Assembly (NCBI GenBank): GCA_903970335.1
Contig: CAJCII010000123.1
Coordinates: 1 to 37,317 of the forward strand
Source of the DNA: Bacteroidota bacterium
Lineage (GTDB): Bacteria; Verrucomicrobiota; Verrucomicrobiia; Methylacidiphilales; UBA1321
Direction: 5' to 3'
DNA: 37,317 nt
In this document: positions 16,056-23,848 of the stretch, one piece after another
Layout of the letters: each line of letters begins with the position of its first letter
Numbering within the stretch: position 1 is the first letter of the stretch
Program-made: the position numbers and the translations under genes
The notes under the pieces: model-generated
The model's database searches: none
Told to the model about the DNA's origin: nothing
The model's input: only the letters and a program-made list of their open reading frames with translations

Positions 16056-16184
16056 TCTTAGACTCTAAACGCTTTCGCTGGTAATGCCGATGCTTTTTTG
16101 CGGAATCCCGCGGCCTCCGGTTGCCGAGTGGGACAAGAAAGTCGCCTTCACCCGATCCCGGACCGACCACAAAAACGACAAGGG

Positions 16185-16649
16185 CTAGCTCATGCGCGCG
16201 GCAAAATTTTCGTCGAGGGCGCGCAGCCGACGCGCGAGGTCGCGGGCCAGGTTGAGCAAGACGACGGAGTATTGTTCCGGGTAGCGCTTGAACAAATGGT
16301 AAAGTGTCGCGGCCTTGATCTCGATGGCCTTGACGTTCGACAAGGCCCGGACGGTGGCCGCTCGCGGCACGGGATCGATGACGCACATCTCGCCGAAGAA
16401 GGTGCGGCTGCGGAGCGTGGCGAGGATGACGGCGTTCGGGGTGTCGTGGTGCTTGATCACCTCGACATTGCCCTCGACGAGGATGAAAAAGGAGTGGCCC
16501 TCGTCGCCCTCCCGCACAATCACGTCGCTGAGATGGTAATCGTGGACGAAGCCCTCATCGGCGAGGAGGGTCAACGCCGTATGGTCGAGTCCCGCCAAGA
16601 CGGGCGTGGCCGAGAGGGCACTAAAGAGTTTCGGGTTCGATAAAATCAT
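16185..16649 (-). CDS. Stand-alone cyclic nucleotide-binding domain protein
   Basis: A 154-residue protein made of one CRP-type β-barrel with no DNA-binding helix-turn-helix after it. The phosphate-binding cassette reads FFGEMCVIDPVPRAATVRA (about 93-111), with the conserved FGE, the Arg and Ala-Thr positions; VREGDEGHSFFILVEGNVEVI is the barrel entry. A C-terminal helix pair (YSVVLLNLARDLARRLRALDENF) follows. It could sense cAMP or cGMP and act by protein contacts. It is upstream of pilT on the same strand (about 130 bases), so a link to pilus retraction is possible but not shown. Confidence 0.85.
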   Translation of the reverse strand: MILSNPKLFSALSATPVLAGLDHTALTLLADEGFVHDYHLSDVIVREGDEGHSFFILVEGNVEVIKHHDTPNAVILATLRSRTFFGEMCVIDPVPRAATVRALSNVKAIEIKAATLYHLFKRYPEQYSVVLLNLARDLARRLRALDENFAARMS

Positions 16650-16769
16650 GGGAGCCTTGGAGCAGATTTCGATCCGGTTGCCTTAGCTTACATAAACCTC
16701 CGGCCAAAAGCGAATCGGGAGCGATTCGCGCTTTCGATCCTACGGCAAAGTTACTACGTTAGAGCACAC

Positions 16770-18131
16770 ATGCTGAACTACATCTGGCTCGCGTTGATCG
16801 GACTGGCCGTGCTGATCGGCGGCCTGCTGCGCGGGAACATCGGCGAAGTGGGGCAAGGGGCGATCGACGCGGCGAACCTCGCGGTGACTATCGCCATTGG
16901 TCTGATCGGCATCATGACCCTGTGGCTCGGCCTGATGCGTCTGGCGGAAAAGGCGGGGCTGGTCAACCGGCTTGGGCTGCTGCTGAAGCCGATCATGGTC
17001 TGGCTTTTTCCCGAAGTGCCGCCGAATCATCCGGCGATGGGCGCGATTGTGCTCAACGTGGCCGCAAACATTCTGGGCCTGAACAACGCGGCCACCCCGC
17101 TGGGCCTGCGCGCGATGAACGAACTGGAGCAACTGAATCCGCGACCCGGCGTGGCGACGAACGCGATGTGCATGCTGCTGGCGATCAACACCAGCTCGAT
17201 CACGCTCATTCCGGTGACGGTCATCGGGCTGCTGGCGCTTTATCACGGGAAGAATCCGACCGCGATCATCGGCACCTCGATTGCGGCGACGGCGATCGCG
17301 CATATCGCGGCGATCGGGACCTGCAAGCTGCTCGAGAGAACGGGGTGGTCGCGCCGACCGCTGCTGGCGGATGGAGTGGCCGCGCCCATAAAAGCGACTC
17401 CCGCGCCCGACGCCGTGGCCACCGGAGGCGAGATCGAGGAGAAAGCGGAACTAACTGATGCCGCACTGCCCTGGGTGCCGCACGCGGGTCGCATCCTGGC
17501 CGCCGTGGCCGGGCTTTTTCTGGCGATGCTGCTGGTCACGGCGTTTCCGGAAATCATCGGGCAGGCTCCCTCGCCAGTCGAGGTGGGGTATTTGTACCCG
17601 CACCGGTTCATCGACGCGTTGTCGCTCCTGGCGATTCCATGCCTGATCGTTTTCTTCCCGCTCTATGCGGCGCTCCGGCGCATTCCGGTCTACGACGAAT
17701 TTGTCGAGGGGGGCAAGGAGGGCTTTCAGGTCGTGCTGCGCATCCTGCCTTACATCGTCGGAATGCTGGTGGCGGTCGGCATGTTCCGAGCGGCAGGCGG
17801 CCTCAATCTGATCACATGGTTCCTCAAGCCCGTCACCAGTTTTCTCCGCTTCCCGCCGGAACTGGTACCGATTGCGTTGATCCGTCCCTTCAGCGGCACG
17901 GCCTCGCTGGCGCTGCTCACGGAGCTGGTGAAGAACAACGGCCCGGACAGCCTGATCACGCTCACGGCGGCGACTTTCTACGGGTGCTCCGAAACGACCT
18001 TCTATGTGATTGCGGTCTATTTCGGCTCGGTGGGCATCCGGCAGACGCGGCACGCGATTCCCTCGGGGCTAGTCGCGGACATCATCGGGCCGATCGCGTC
18101 GGTAATTATTTGCCGGGCGGTGTTCGGCTAA
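16770..18131 (+). CDS. Fused SpmA/SpmB-type nucleoside-recognition (Gate) domain membrane protein
   Basis: A 453-residue inner-membrane protein of two Gate-domain halves joined by a charged linker (about 195-235). The first half (1-190) matches SpmA with MNELEQLNPRPGVATNAMC and LGLNNAATPLGLRA. The second half (about 236-453) matches SpmB with PVYDEFVEGGKEGF, IALIRPFSGTASLALLTEL and ATFYGCSETTFYVIAVYFGSVGI. In Bacillus the two separate proteins act in spore core dehydration. In Gram-negative bacteria the fused form is widespread and its role is unknown; transport of a nucleoside-like or other solute is likely. The ATG at 16770 follows no strong Shine-Dalgarno. The 3' end overlaps the convergent exbD gene by 4 bases. 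Confidence 0.9.
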   Translation: MLNYIWLALIGLAVLIGGLLRGNIGEVGQGAIDAANLAVTIAIGLIGIMTLWLGLMRLAEKAGLVNRLGLLLKPIMVWLFPEVPPNHPAMGAIVLNVAANILGLNNAATPLGLRAMNELEQLNPRPGVATNAMCMLLAINTSSITLIPVTVIGLLALYHGKNPTAIIGTSIAATAIAHIAAIGTCKLLERTGWSRRPLLADGVAAPIKATPAPDAVATGGEIEEKAELTDAALPWVPHAGRILAAVAGLFLAMLLVTAFPEIIGQAPSPVEVGYLYPHRFIDALSLLAIPCLIVFFPLYAALRRIPVYDEFVEGGKEGFQVVLRILPYIVGMLVAVGMFRAAGGLNLITWFLKPVTSFLRFPPELVPIALIRPFSGTASLALLTELVKNNGPDSLITLTAATFYGCSETTFYVIAVYFGSVGIRQTRHAIPSGLVADIIGPIASVIICRAVFG

Positions 18132-18538
18132 TCGGCCGGAGAACCGAAGGCGAGGTTTTTCACTCCGGCCCCGGCGCAGGCGTTGAGGACATCCATCACC
18201 CGGCTGTGCTTCGTGGTCCGCGAGGGGGTCACGACGATAGGACGCATCGAGTTGTCCTGCACGATTCCTTTCAGGCGAGCTATCGTTTCCGGTAAATTGC
18301 GGTCGGTCGGACCGTCCGTCGGCACCGTGTTAACGCTCACCTGCCCGTCGCCATCGATAACGATGGCCGCCGGAACGAGTGGGCCGGGTTGGGCCGGCCC
18401 TGGTAATTGCGACGTCAGCGCCGTCTCGTGTTTCTGCGCTCCGGCGGAAACCATGAAGAAGAGAAGCAGCACGAACAGGATGTCGAGCATCGGTGCGATC
18501 TGAAATCCGAATTCTCCGTTGCCTACGCTTCCAGACAT
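18128..18538 (-). CDS. ExbD/TolR-type biopolymer transport protein, copy A
   Basis: A 136-residue protein with a short cytoplasmic N-terminus, one transmembrane helix (about 18-36) bearing the essential aspartate in APMLDILFVLLLFF, and a periplasmic domain. It works with an ExbB/MotA-type channel, using proton flow to drive an outer-membrane or envelope process. It is a tandem paralogue of the next gene (18562-18972). Both ends are almost identical, while the periplasmic linker (about 45-100) has diverged. It is the last gene of a five-gene operon, 23 bases after its twin, and ends in a 4-base overlap with the convergent SpmA/SpmB-type gene. Confidence 0.93.
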   Translation of the reverse strand: MSGSVGNGEFGFQIAPMLDILFVLLLFFMVSAGAQKHETALTSQLPGPAQPGPLVPAAIVIDGDGQVSVNTVPTDGPTDRNLPETIARLKGIVQDNSMRPIVVTPSRTTKHSRVMDVLNACAGAGVKNLAFGSPAD

Positions 18539-18668
18539 AATCGATATTGATTCAAAGGTTCCTAATCGGCCGGAGAACCGAAGGCGAGGTTTTTCACTCC
18601 GGCCCCGGCGCAGGCGTTGAGGACATCCATCACCCGGCTGTGTTTCGTGGTCCGCGAGGGGGTCACGA
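18129..18668 (-). repeat. Direct repeat from ExbD gene duplication
   Basis: Bases 18129-18234 and 18563-18668 are the same over 106 positions except one. They encode the ExbD C-termini, including the stop codons. A second pair of nearly identical segments covers the two 5' ends. The middle of each copy has diverged. Confidence 0.9.
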
Positions 18669-18972
18669 TCACGGGTTGCATGGCGTTGGAGGCGATGATG
18701 CCCTTGAGGCGGGCCAAGGTCTGCGGCAGATTTTTATCGTCGGGATCGTCGGTCGGCGCGCTGTTGATATTGACCTGTCCGTCGCCATCGATCCCGATGG
18801 CCACGGGGACATCCTTGCCGGGCTGACCGTCGCCGGGCAATTCCGTGGTGAGCGCCGTCTCGTGTTTCTGCGCGCCAGCGGAAACCATGAAGAAAAGGAG
18901 CAGCACGAAGAGGATGTCGAGCATGGGTGCGATCTGAAATCCGAATTCTCCGTCGCCTACGCTTCCAGACAT
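18562..18972 (-). CDS. ExbD/TolR-type biopolymer transport protein, copy B
   Basis: A 136-residue twin of copy A with the same N-terminal helix carrying the Asp in APMLDILFVLLLFF and the same C-terminal NACAGAGVKNLAFGSPAD. The linker between them differs: it has IGIDGDGQVNINSAP and DDPDDKNLPQTLARLKGI, against VIDGDGQVSVNTVP and DGPTDRNLPETIARLKGI in copy A. Two similar copies in one operon suggest heteromeric ExbD assemblies with the single ExbB-like channel. It starts 9 bases past the stop of the third, more divergent ExbD. Confidence 0.93.
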   Translation of the reverse strand: MSGSVGDGEFGFQIAPMLDILFVLLLFFMVSAGAQKHETALTTELPGDGQPGKDVPVAIGIDGDGQVNINSAPTDDPDDKNLPQTLARLKGIIASNAMQPVIVTPSRTTKHSRVMDVLNACAGAGVKNLAFGSPAD

Positions 18973-18981
18973 GGTATTTCC

Positions 18982-19491
18982 TCAGTTTGATGCCGCACCG
19001 GCGGGTGCGGGCTTCTTGTTGTTCGAATCGCCGCCGCCCGTGAGCACGGCAAACGTGACGGTCGCGATGCCGGCCGAGGCGCAGGCATTCATGACGTCCG
19101 AGATATTACTATATTGCGCATCGCGGTCCGCGCGGATGACGACGTAGGCGGCGGGAGTCTCCTGATGCCGCGAGGCGAGAGTGCTTTGCATGGCATCGGC
19201 CGTGGCGTAAGGGATGCCGGACATCGAGTACTGCGCGACGTTGTTGATGCCGTCCCAGCCGACATTGATGACGATTTCGTTCTTCTTGTTGCCCTCGAGC
19301 TTCTTGGCGTTTTTCTCCTCGGCGAGGGTGAGATTTTTGTCCTTCTGCAAGACTTCGGTCGAGGTGATGGCCATGAAGAAAAGCATCAACACGAGCAACA
19401 CGTCGACCATGGGCGCGACCTGGAATTCCGGGTCGCCATCCTCGTCGATGCGCCTGCGTTTGCGCTGTCGCTTGATTGCGGATGTGGCCAT
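18982..19491 (-). CDS. ExbD/TolR-type biopolymer transport protein, copy C (divergent)
   Basis: A 169-residue member of the same family. It has a longer basic N-terminus (KRQRKRRRIDEDGDPEF), the transmembrane aspartate in APMVDVLLVLMLFFMAI and a periplasmic domain ending DVMNACASAGIATVTFAV, then a polar tail. It is only distantly alike to copies A and B, so it is an older paralogue. It is the first ExbD after the ExbB-like gene, with a 21-base gap, and is probably the core partner of that channel. Confidence 0.93.
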   Translation of the reverse strand: MATSAIKRQRKRRRIDEDGDPEFQVAPMVDVLLVLMLFFMAITSTEVLQKDKNLTLAEEKNAKKLEGNKKNEIVINVGWDGINNVAQYSMSGIPYATADAMQSTLASRHQETPAAYVVIRADRDAQYSNISDVMNACASAGIATVTFAVLTGGGDSNNKKPAPAGAASN

Positions 19492-19512
19492 GACGACGTT
19501 CTCCGAGACAGG

Positions 19513-20481
19513 CTAGGCGCCCCAGTCCAGCACGGTGCCGCAATTCGGGCAGGGCGATGCTCCGACGGCGATGGGAGCGTTGCAGGAGGGGCAATTCGTG
19601 GTGGCGTTGCGGGTGACTTTTTGGGAAACGCCGGAACGGGCCGCGCGCGTTTTGCTCGAGGAGTCGGTCGAGAAGTTCTCGCCGATGCGCACGCCGGAGA
19701 GCTGATCGTAGGGGATATCGTCGAGGAGCAGGTAGACCTGGCCCTCCGCAAAGAGAATCGCCCGCTGGGCCTGGGCGCGCAGGATGTAAAAGAAGATGAA
19801 GGCCGGAACCGCCACGACGAGACCCGACATGGTGGCGACGAGCACCTCGCCGATCTTGCCCGCGAGCAGGGAGGGATTGGCAATACCGTTATCGCCGAGG
19901 GTCTTGAAGGCGCCGATCATGCCCCAGACCGTGCCGGTCAACCCGATCATGGGCGAGACGACGCCGATGACGGAAAGGAAGGTGGTGTTCGTCTTGAGGT
20001 CGGTCGACTCGCGAATGGCGGTCTGCTCGATGGCGAATTCGACGGCGTCCTTGTTACGCCCGATGCGTTCCAGGCCCGCGGCGAGCACGGCGCTCAGGAA
20101 GCATCGGTTGCTCTTGCAGATGTTCCACGCTTCCTGGTAATTGCCCGCAGTAAAGGCCTCGCGCAGGCGCGCGATCAGCACCGGCGGGGCGAGCTTCTTC
20201 GCGCGGAGAATGACAAAGCCTTCCGCCGTGAACCAGACGAGGCAGACGGAGGCGATGGCCAGAACGATCATCACCGGCCCGCCCTGATAGAGGAAATGGG
20301 CGACATCGGTCGGCTGCGCGGATGTCGATGCAGTCGATCCATCGCTTGAGGTCCCGGATGCGGTGGCACCGGTCGAGGCCGCAGGCGTGGCGTCTTGGGC
20401 CGAAACGTGGCTGGCCAAAAGTGATCCGGCCAGGAAGACGAGGGCCAGCAAGGCGGTACGAAGGGAGGAGGCGAGTTGCAT
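19513..20481 (-). CDS. MotA/TolQ/ExbB-type proton channel with C-terminal zinc ribbon
   Basis: A 322-residue protein, counting from the ATG at 20481 (MQLASSLRTALLALVFLAG, a signal peptide ending near SHVSAQ). A Thr/Ser/Ala-rich spacer follows, then three helices: about 61-80, 175-200 and 220-245. The family core (GLTGTVWGMIGAFKTL, GKIGEVLVATMSGLVVAVPAFIFF) is intact. The tail ends in two CxxC pairs, CPSC and CPNC, eleven residues apart, which look like a zinc ribbon. That is unusual for the family. It pairs with the three ExbD genes downstream. A TPR protein gene lies upstream with a 46-base gap. Confidence 0.92.
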   Translation of the reverse strand: MQLASSLRTALLALVFLAGSLLASHVSAQDATPAASTGATASGTSSDGSTASTSAQPTDVAHFLYQGGPVMIVLAIASVCLVWFTAEGFVILRAKKLAPPVLIARLREAFTAGNYQEAWNICKSNRCFLSAVLAAGLERIGRNKDAVEFAIEQTAIRESTDLKTNTTFLSVIGVVSPMIGLTGTVWGMIGAFKTLGDNGIANPSLLAGKIGEVLVATMSGLVVAVPAFIFFYILRAQAQRAILFAEGQVYLLLDDIPYDQLSGVRIGENFSTDSSSKTRAARSGVSQKVTRNATTNCPSCNAPIAVGASPCPNCGTVLDWGA

Positions 20482-20527
20482 AAGGAATGTCGTTTTATCG
20501 GAGATTTCGGTTGATCGGAAGGAAAGT

Positions 20528-21301
20528 TTATTCGACGCCGAGGCCGGGATTGGCGTCACGGAGTTTTTTGGCCAATGCGTCGGCCTGGGCCGCACACGCG
20601 GTGTTTTGGTAAAACATGGTTTTCACGGTAAGGTAGGCCTCAAGCGCTTGCTCGTTTTTTTTCTGCGCCTCGAGGGCCTGGCCGTAAACCAAAAACGCAT
20701 TCGCATAAAGTCCCCCCTCGGTGGCGGAGGGCGCGATGTCCTTGTTTGCCTGGTCGATGACCGGCTGCACGGCGGCCAGCGCGACGTCGATCTTGCCCTG
20801 CTTCAGGCTCAGGCTGGCCAACCCCGCCACAGCCTGAAAGTGGTAGTTGCTACCCGGATAGAGCGTATCGATCTGGGTGTACATGGCCTGGGCGCGGTCC
20901 AACTGGTTTTGCGCCGCGTAGGAGTCGGCCAGTTGCACCATGGCCTGCACGACCCAGTCGGCGGGCAACCCGGCGTATTGTTTAACGAGAGGTTCCAGCG
21001 TCACCATCACCGTCGCGGGATTCGCGTCGGACAACTTCGTCGCGGCGTCGGGTGTGGCCATTTTAACCGTCTGGATGTCGCTCAGGTAATAGGGCAACTT
21101 GACCGCGCTGCCGTTGGAGGCGTGGCTGATTACCGTGACCTGTCCATTGTCCACGCCAAGGATTTGCCCCGTCAGGACGGTGCCGTCCTTCTTGATGATC
21201 TGGTCGTCCGCCACCACCTGGAGCGCAGGAAAAACCAGGGCCAAGGCCATCAAACCGCCCCACCGACATGAGCGGAGAAAGGATAAAACGTCTATTACCA
21301 T
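20528..21301 (-). CDS. Exported TPR-repeat protein of the ExbB/ExbD operon
   Basis: A 257-residue protein beginning at the ATG at 21301; a TTG at 21304 is in frame. A hydrophobic segment (about 16-31) ending near QVVA predicts a signal peptide. After it comes a small β domain (IIKKDGTVLTGQILGVDNGQVTV, split at GQ in other wording) that resembles those of verrucomicrobial secreted proteins. The rest consists of TPR helices, such as ADSYAAQNQLDRAQAMYTQI and GQALEAQKKNEQALEAYL. As the first gene of the operon it probably is the periplasmic partner of the proton-driven complex. Specific cargo unknown. Confidence 0.8.
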   Translation of the reverse strand: MVIDVLSFLRSCRWGGLMALALVFPALQVVADDQIIKKDGTVLTGQILGVDNGQVTVISHASNGSAVKLPYYLSDIQTVKMATPDAATKLSDANPATVMVTLEPLVKQYAGLPADWVVQAMVQLADSYAAQNQLDRAQAMYTQIDTLYPGSNYHFQAVAGLASLSLKQGKIDVALAAVQPVIDQANKDIAPSATEGGLYANAFLVYGQALEAQKKNEQALEAYLTVKTMFYQNTACAAQADALAKKLRDANPGLGVE

Positions 21302-21307
21302 CAACGA

Positions 21308-21338
21308 TATTTAGCACCATTTTGCTCTCACCCGTCAA
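21308..21338 (-). promoter_or_regulatory. Candidate promoter of the TPR-exbB-exbD operon
   Basis: The minus strand has TTGACG (21333-21338) and TAAATA (21308-21313) with a 19-base spacer, longer than ideal. A start about 7 bases on would be almost at the ATG, so a leaderless transcript would be implied. Weak evidence. Confidence 0.25.
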
Positions 21339-21566
21339 TTGAAAGGCAACCAATCGCGAAAAAAGTTGTCGATCACGGCTCAAAACGAGTTGGCTTCCGC
21401 CAGCGACCACGCGAAACCTCGGGCTTTTTCGTCCCGGAAGGCAGCAACCATCCCTCAAATCCGCTTTGCGTCCCTGCAACCCGTTCTTGGCTAATGTTAA
21501 GATAACTCCTACCCTTCGGCGTCGTTCGGAAACCCGACGCCAAGCCCTCCTCAACAAAAACGGCCT

Positions 21567-22658
21567 ATGATTTTCATAACTGGCGGCACCGGATTTGTCG
21601 GACGGGAAGTCGTGCGTGAGCTGCTTGCCCTCGGCTACCGGGTGCGCTTGCTGGTCCGCGACCCGCGCCGCGCAGGCCATTGGGCGGACCATCCGCACGT
21701 CGAAATCTTCACCGGCGATGTCCTGCGTCCCGAGACCCTCGCCTCGGCCATGACCGGCGTCGATGCGGTCATCCATCTCGTCGGCTTCATCGCGGAAACC
21801 TCCACGGTCACCTTCGAGCTTGGGCATGTCGAGGCCACCCGCCATCTCCTCTCCGCCGCCGCCGAGGCCCACGTCACCCGCTGGGTGCAGATGAGCGCGA
21901 TCGGCACGCGTCCCGCCGCCAACTCGCGTTACCACCTCACTAAATGGGAGGCCGAGGAACTGGTCCGGCAGAGCGGACTCGACTGGACGGTCTTCCGGCC
22001 CTCGCTCATCTACGGTTATGACGAACACGACCGCCTCCTCAACGCACTGCGCCTCGCCCTGAGCTGGGCCCCCTTCGGCGCCTTCCCTCTCCTCGATGGT
22101 GGCACAGCGTTCGTCCAGCCCGTTTCGGTGCGCGAAGTCGCCCGATGCTTCGCCCATGCCGTCTCGCGGGAAGCCACGCTGGGCCAGACCTATGATCTCG
22201 TCGGCCCCGTGCCGATCTCCTCGCGCGAGATGGTCCTCAAATTTGCCCACGCGCTTGGGAAGAAGGCGGTTTACGAGGAAGTTCCGATTCTGCTTCTCCT
22301 GCGCATGCTTCTTTGGCTCGCGGTGGTTCTGCTGCCGCTGCTCATTATCGCGGGTATTGCCCTGGACAAACTCACGCTCGCCCATGCCGAACTGACGCTC
22401 GGTCTCTGGGGCGTGCTCGCCCTCACCGCCTGGCGCTGGAAAAGCCTGATCCTTTTCAATTTCCCCGTTGCGCCGCTACGAATCGTCGCCGCAGCGCTCA
22501 ACTCCTTTGCTCCCCGCTGGCTCCAATGCAGCGAGCAACTGAAGATGGCCACCGAGGACAATATCGGCAATCCGCAGCCTGCGATGGAGGCTTTCGGCTA
22601 TACGCCGGAAAGTTTTGAGGATGGGTTGAGGCCGTTTTCGCAAAAGACACGATTATGA
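21567..22658 (+). CDS. NAD(P)-dependent SDR-type epimerase/reductase, complex I NDUFA9-like, with membrane segment
   Basis: A 363-residue atypical short-chain dehydrogenase. The Rossmann signature is ITGGTGFVGREVVREL (4-19), followed by VRLLVRDPRRAG, GDVLRPETLASAM, VIHLVGF and a YHLTKWEAEELV segment with the Tyr-x-x-x-Lys pair. After about residue 235 two hydrophobic helices (LLLLRMLLWLAVVLLPLLIIAG and LTLGLWGVLAL, each shortened here) suggest membrane association. Related proteins include the complex I NDUFA9 subunit, plant ferredoxin-linked proteins and NmrA-like regulators. The substrate is unknown. The 3' end overlaps a small ORF by ATGA, so the two are coupled. Confidence 0.85.
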   Translation: MIFITGGTGFVGREVVRELLALGYRVRLLVRDPRRAGHWADHPHVEIFTGDVLRPETLASAMTGVDAVIHLVGFIAETSTVTFELGHVEATRHLLSAAAEAHVTRWVQMSAIGTRPAANSRYHLTKWEAEELVRQSGLDWTVFRPSLIYGYDEHDRLLNALRLALSWAPFGAFPLLDGGTAFVQPVSVREVARCFAHAVSREATLGQTYDLVGPVPISSREMVLKFAHALGKKAVYEEVPILLLLRMLLWLAVVLLPLLIIAGIALDKLTLAHAELTLGLWGVLALTAWRWKSLILFNFPVAPLRIVAAALNSFAPRWLQCSEQLKMATEDNIGNPQPAMEAFGYTPESFEDGLRPFSQKTRL

Positions 22659-22813
22659 GCAAAACCCAAAAGACTAATTCCCGGCGTGGAAGCAATCTGG
22701 ATGCCTTTCTTAAAGATGAGAGAATCTATAGCGCGGTCGTCGCCCAGGCGGAAAAGGAACTCGCCTCGCCGAAACCTTCGACTAAACCTCTGAAAGCTTC
22801 CAAGAAGGCCTGA
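22655..22813 (+). CDS. Small coupled ORF, 52 residues
   Basis: The ATG overlaps the stop of the preceding gene as ATGA, a strong sign of translational coupling. The product starts MSKTQKTNSRRGSNLDAF, continues LKDERIYSAVVAQAEKEL and ends in a Lys/Pro/Ser-rich tail. The N-terminal part (a short polar lead, then a predicted amphipathic helix) is similar in style to small antitoxin-like proteins, yet no toxin gene is adjacent. It is too short for any firm family call. Its existence rests on coupling, sensible amino-acid composition and the lack of other use for the 156 bases before the next gene. Confidence 0.55.
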   Translation: MSKTQKTNSRRGSNLDAFLKDERIYSAVVAQAEKELASPKPSTKPLKASKKA

Positions 22814-22828
22814 GACCCGTCTCGCGCC

Positions 22829-23800
22829 TTATTTTGGAAATACCGCAAGTACCATGGGCATTCCGGCGGTACCGTAGCATCTGGTCAAAAGCCACGCCTT
22901 GTCTCCCTCAGCTTGAAGTTCAAAACGGCCGTACGTTTTCCGCTCGTAGCCATTCAGGGATATTCCCTGGCAGGCGACAGGCCCGCCGTCGAGATTGAGC
23001 GCCATCGTTAGCCCCAGAGGCGCATCAAGCAAGAAACGCGCGAGGCGATCAAGGGAGAAAAAGGCATCCGTCGTTGTCCCGATGATGATGCGCCCGGCTC
23101 CGTCCTGCCCGACAAAGCTTCTGTTCGCCAACCAGCGGCTGGGATGGGCCACCCCGCTTGTTCCGTCCCGCACGAGAAGCGGGTACGATACCATTGCGTT
23201 GTCGGCACCTTGAAACGCGGTTGTCCAATCCTCATGGGCCAAATTGCGAATGCCCGTGAACATGGGCGAGGCAACGAACGCACCGGCCTTGGCATCGTAA
23301 TCCTTCGGCCCGAGCAGGGTTCCATCGGTCAGGAATGGAGTGTCGGGTCCGCCGAAACGTGAAAAATAACTGCCGTTGACGACCAGCGCCGCACCAAGCT
23401 GCGCCATCCACCGATCAAGGTCCTTATCGCCGTCGGATCCGTTGCGGACGACGAAACGAAATTGTGCCGGATCGATACGGGCGAGATAAATGTGATCGAC
23501 TTCTTTGCCGTTTGCCAAGGCTGGCAGGTCTGCCACCTCAAAGCCGGGGCCGATGGTCTGCCAGGCAAACGTCCCCGGAGTAGCGGCAGGCGCGCGGGCC
23601 AAGGCCAGGCGCATTGACGTCGAGAGTCTCGGATTGTCGGCGCCGACAGGTAGCCAGTAAGAAATGCCATTTCGGATCACCGTATGGACGCCGTACGAGC
23701 CCCAAAACGTGTCTATCACCAAAAACAAGAGGATCAATAGTGACAGCGGAACGCCCAAAACAAGTTTGGTCCAGAATTTCACGGTTGAATTAAGTCGCAA
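22829..23800 (-). CDS. Phosphodiester glycosidase family (NAGPA-like) exported protein
   Basis: A 323-residue protein with an N-terminal membrane anchor (about 12-33). The remainder is a NAGPA/DUF2233 domain: a phosphodiester-linkage-cleaving family named after N-acetylglucosamine-1-phosphodiester α-N-acetylglucosaminidase. Visible marks are LVVNGSYFSRFGG, DGTLLGPK, DGAGRIIIGTTTDAFFSLDRLARFLL and the strictly conserved MALNLDGG near the end. It acts outside the cytoplasmic membrane, perhaps on glycopolymers. It converges on the SDR gene and its small ORF with a 15-base gap. The true substrate is unknown. Confidence 0.87.
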   Translation of the reverse strand: MRLNSTVKFWTKLVLGVPLSLLILLFLVIDTFWGSYGVHTVIRNGISYWLPVGADNPRLSTSMRLALARAPAATPGTFAWQTIGPGFEVADLPALANGKEVDHIYLARIDPAQFRFVVRNGSDGDKDLDRWMAQLGAALVVNGSYFSRFGGPDTPFLTDGTLLGPKDYDAKAGAFVASPMFTGIRNLAHEDWTTAFQGADNAMVSYPLLVRDGTSGVAHPSRWLANRSFVGQDGAGRIIIGTTTDAFFSLDRLARFLLDAPLGLTMALNLDGGPVACQGISLNGYERKTYGRFELQAEGDKAWLLTRCYGTAGMPMVLAVFPK

Positions 23801-23848
23801 GAACTTACCGACTTATTTCAAACAAAAAACCTTATCGATCAAGCGCTC

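Noticed and set aside
18128-21271. Plus-strand frames opposite the exbD/exbB/TPR genes
   Set aside because: All are antisense shadows; the minus-strand genes have membrane helices, signal peptides and conserved motifs.
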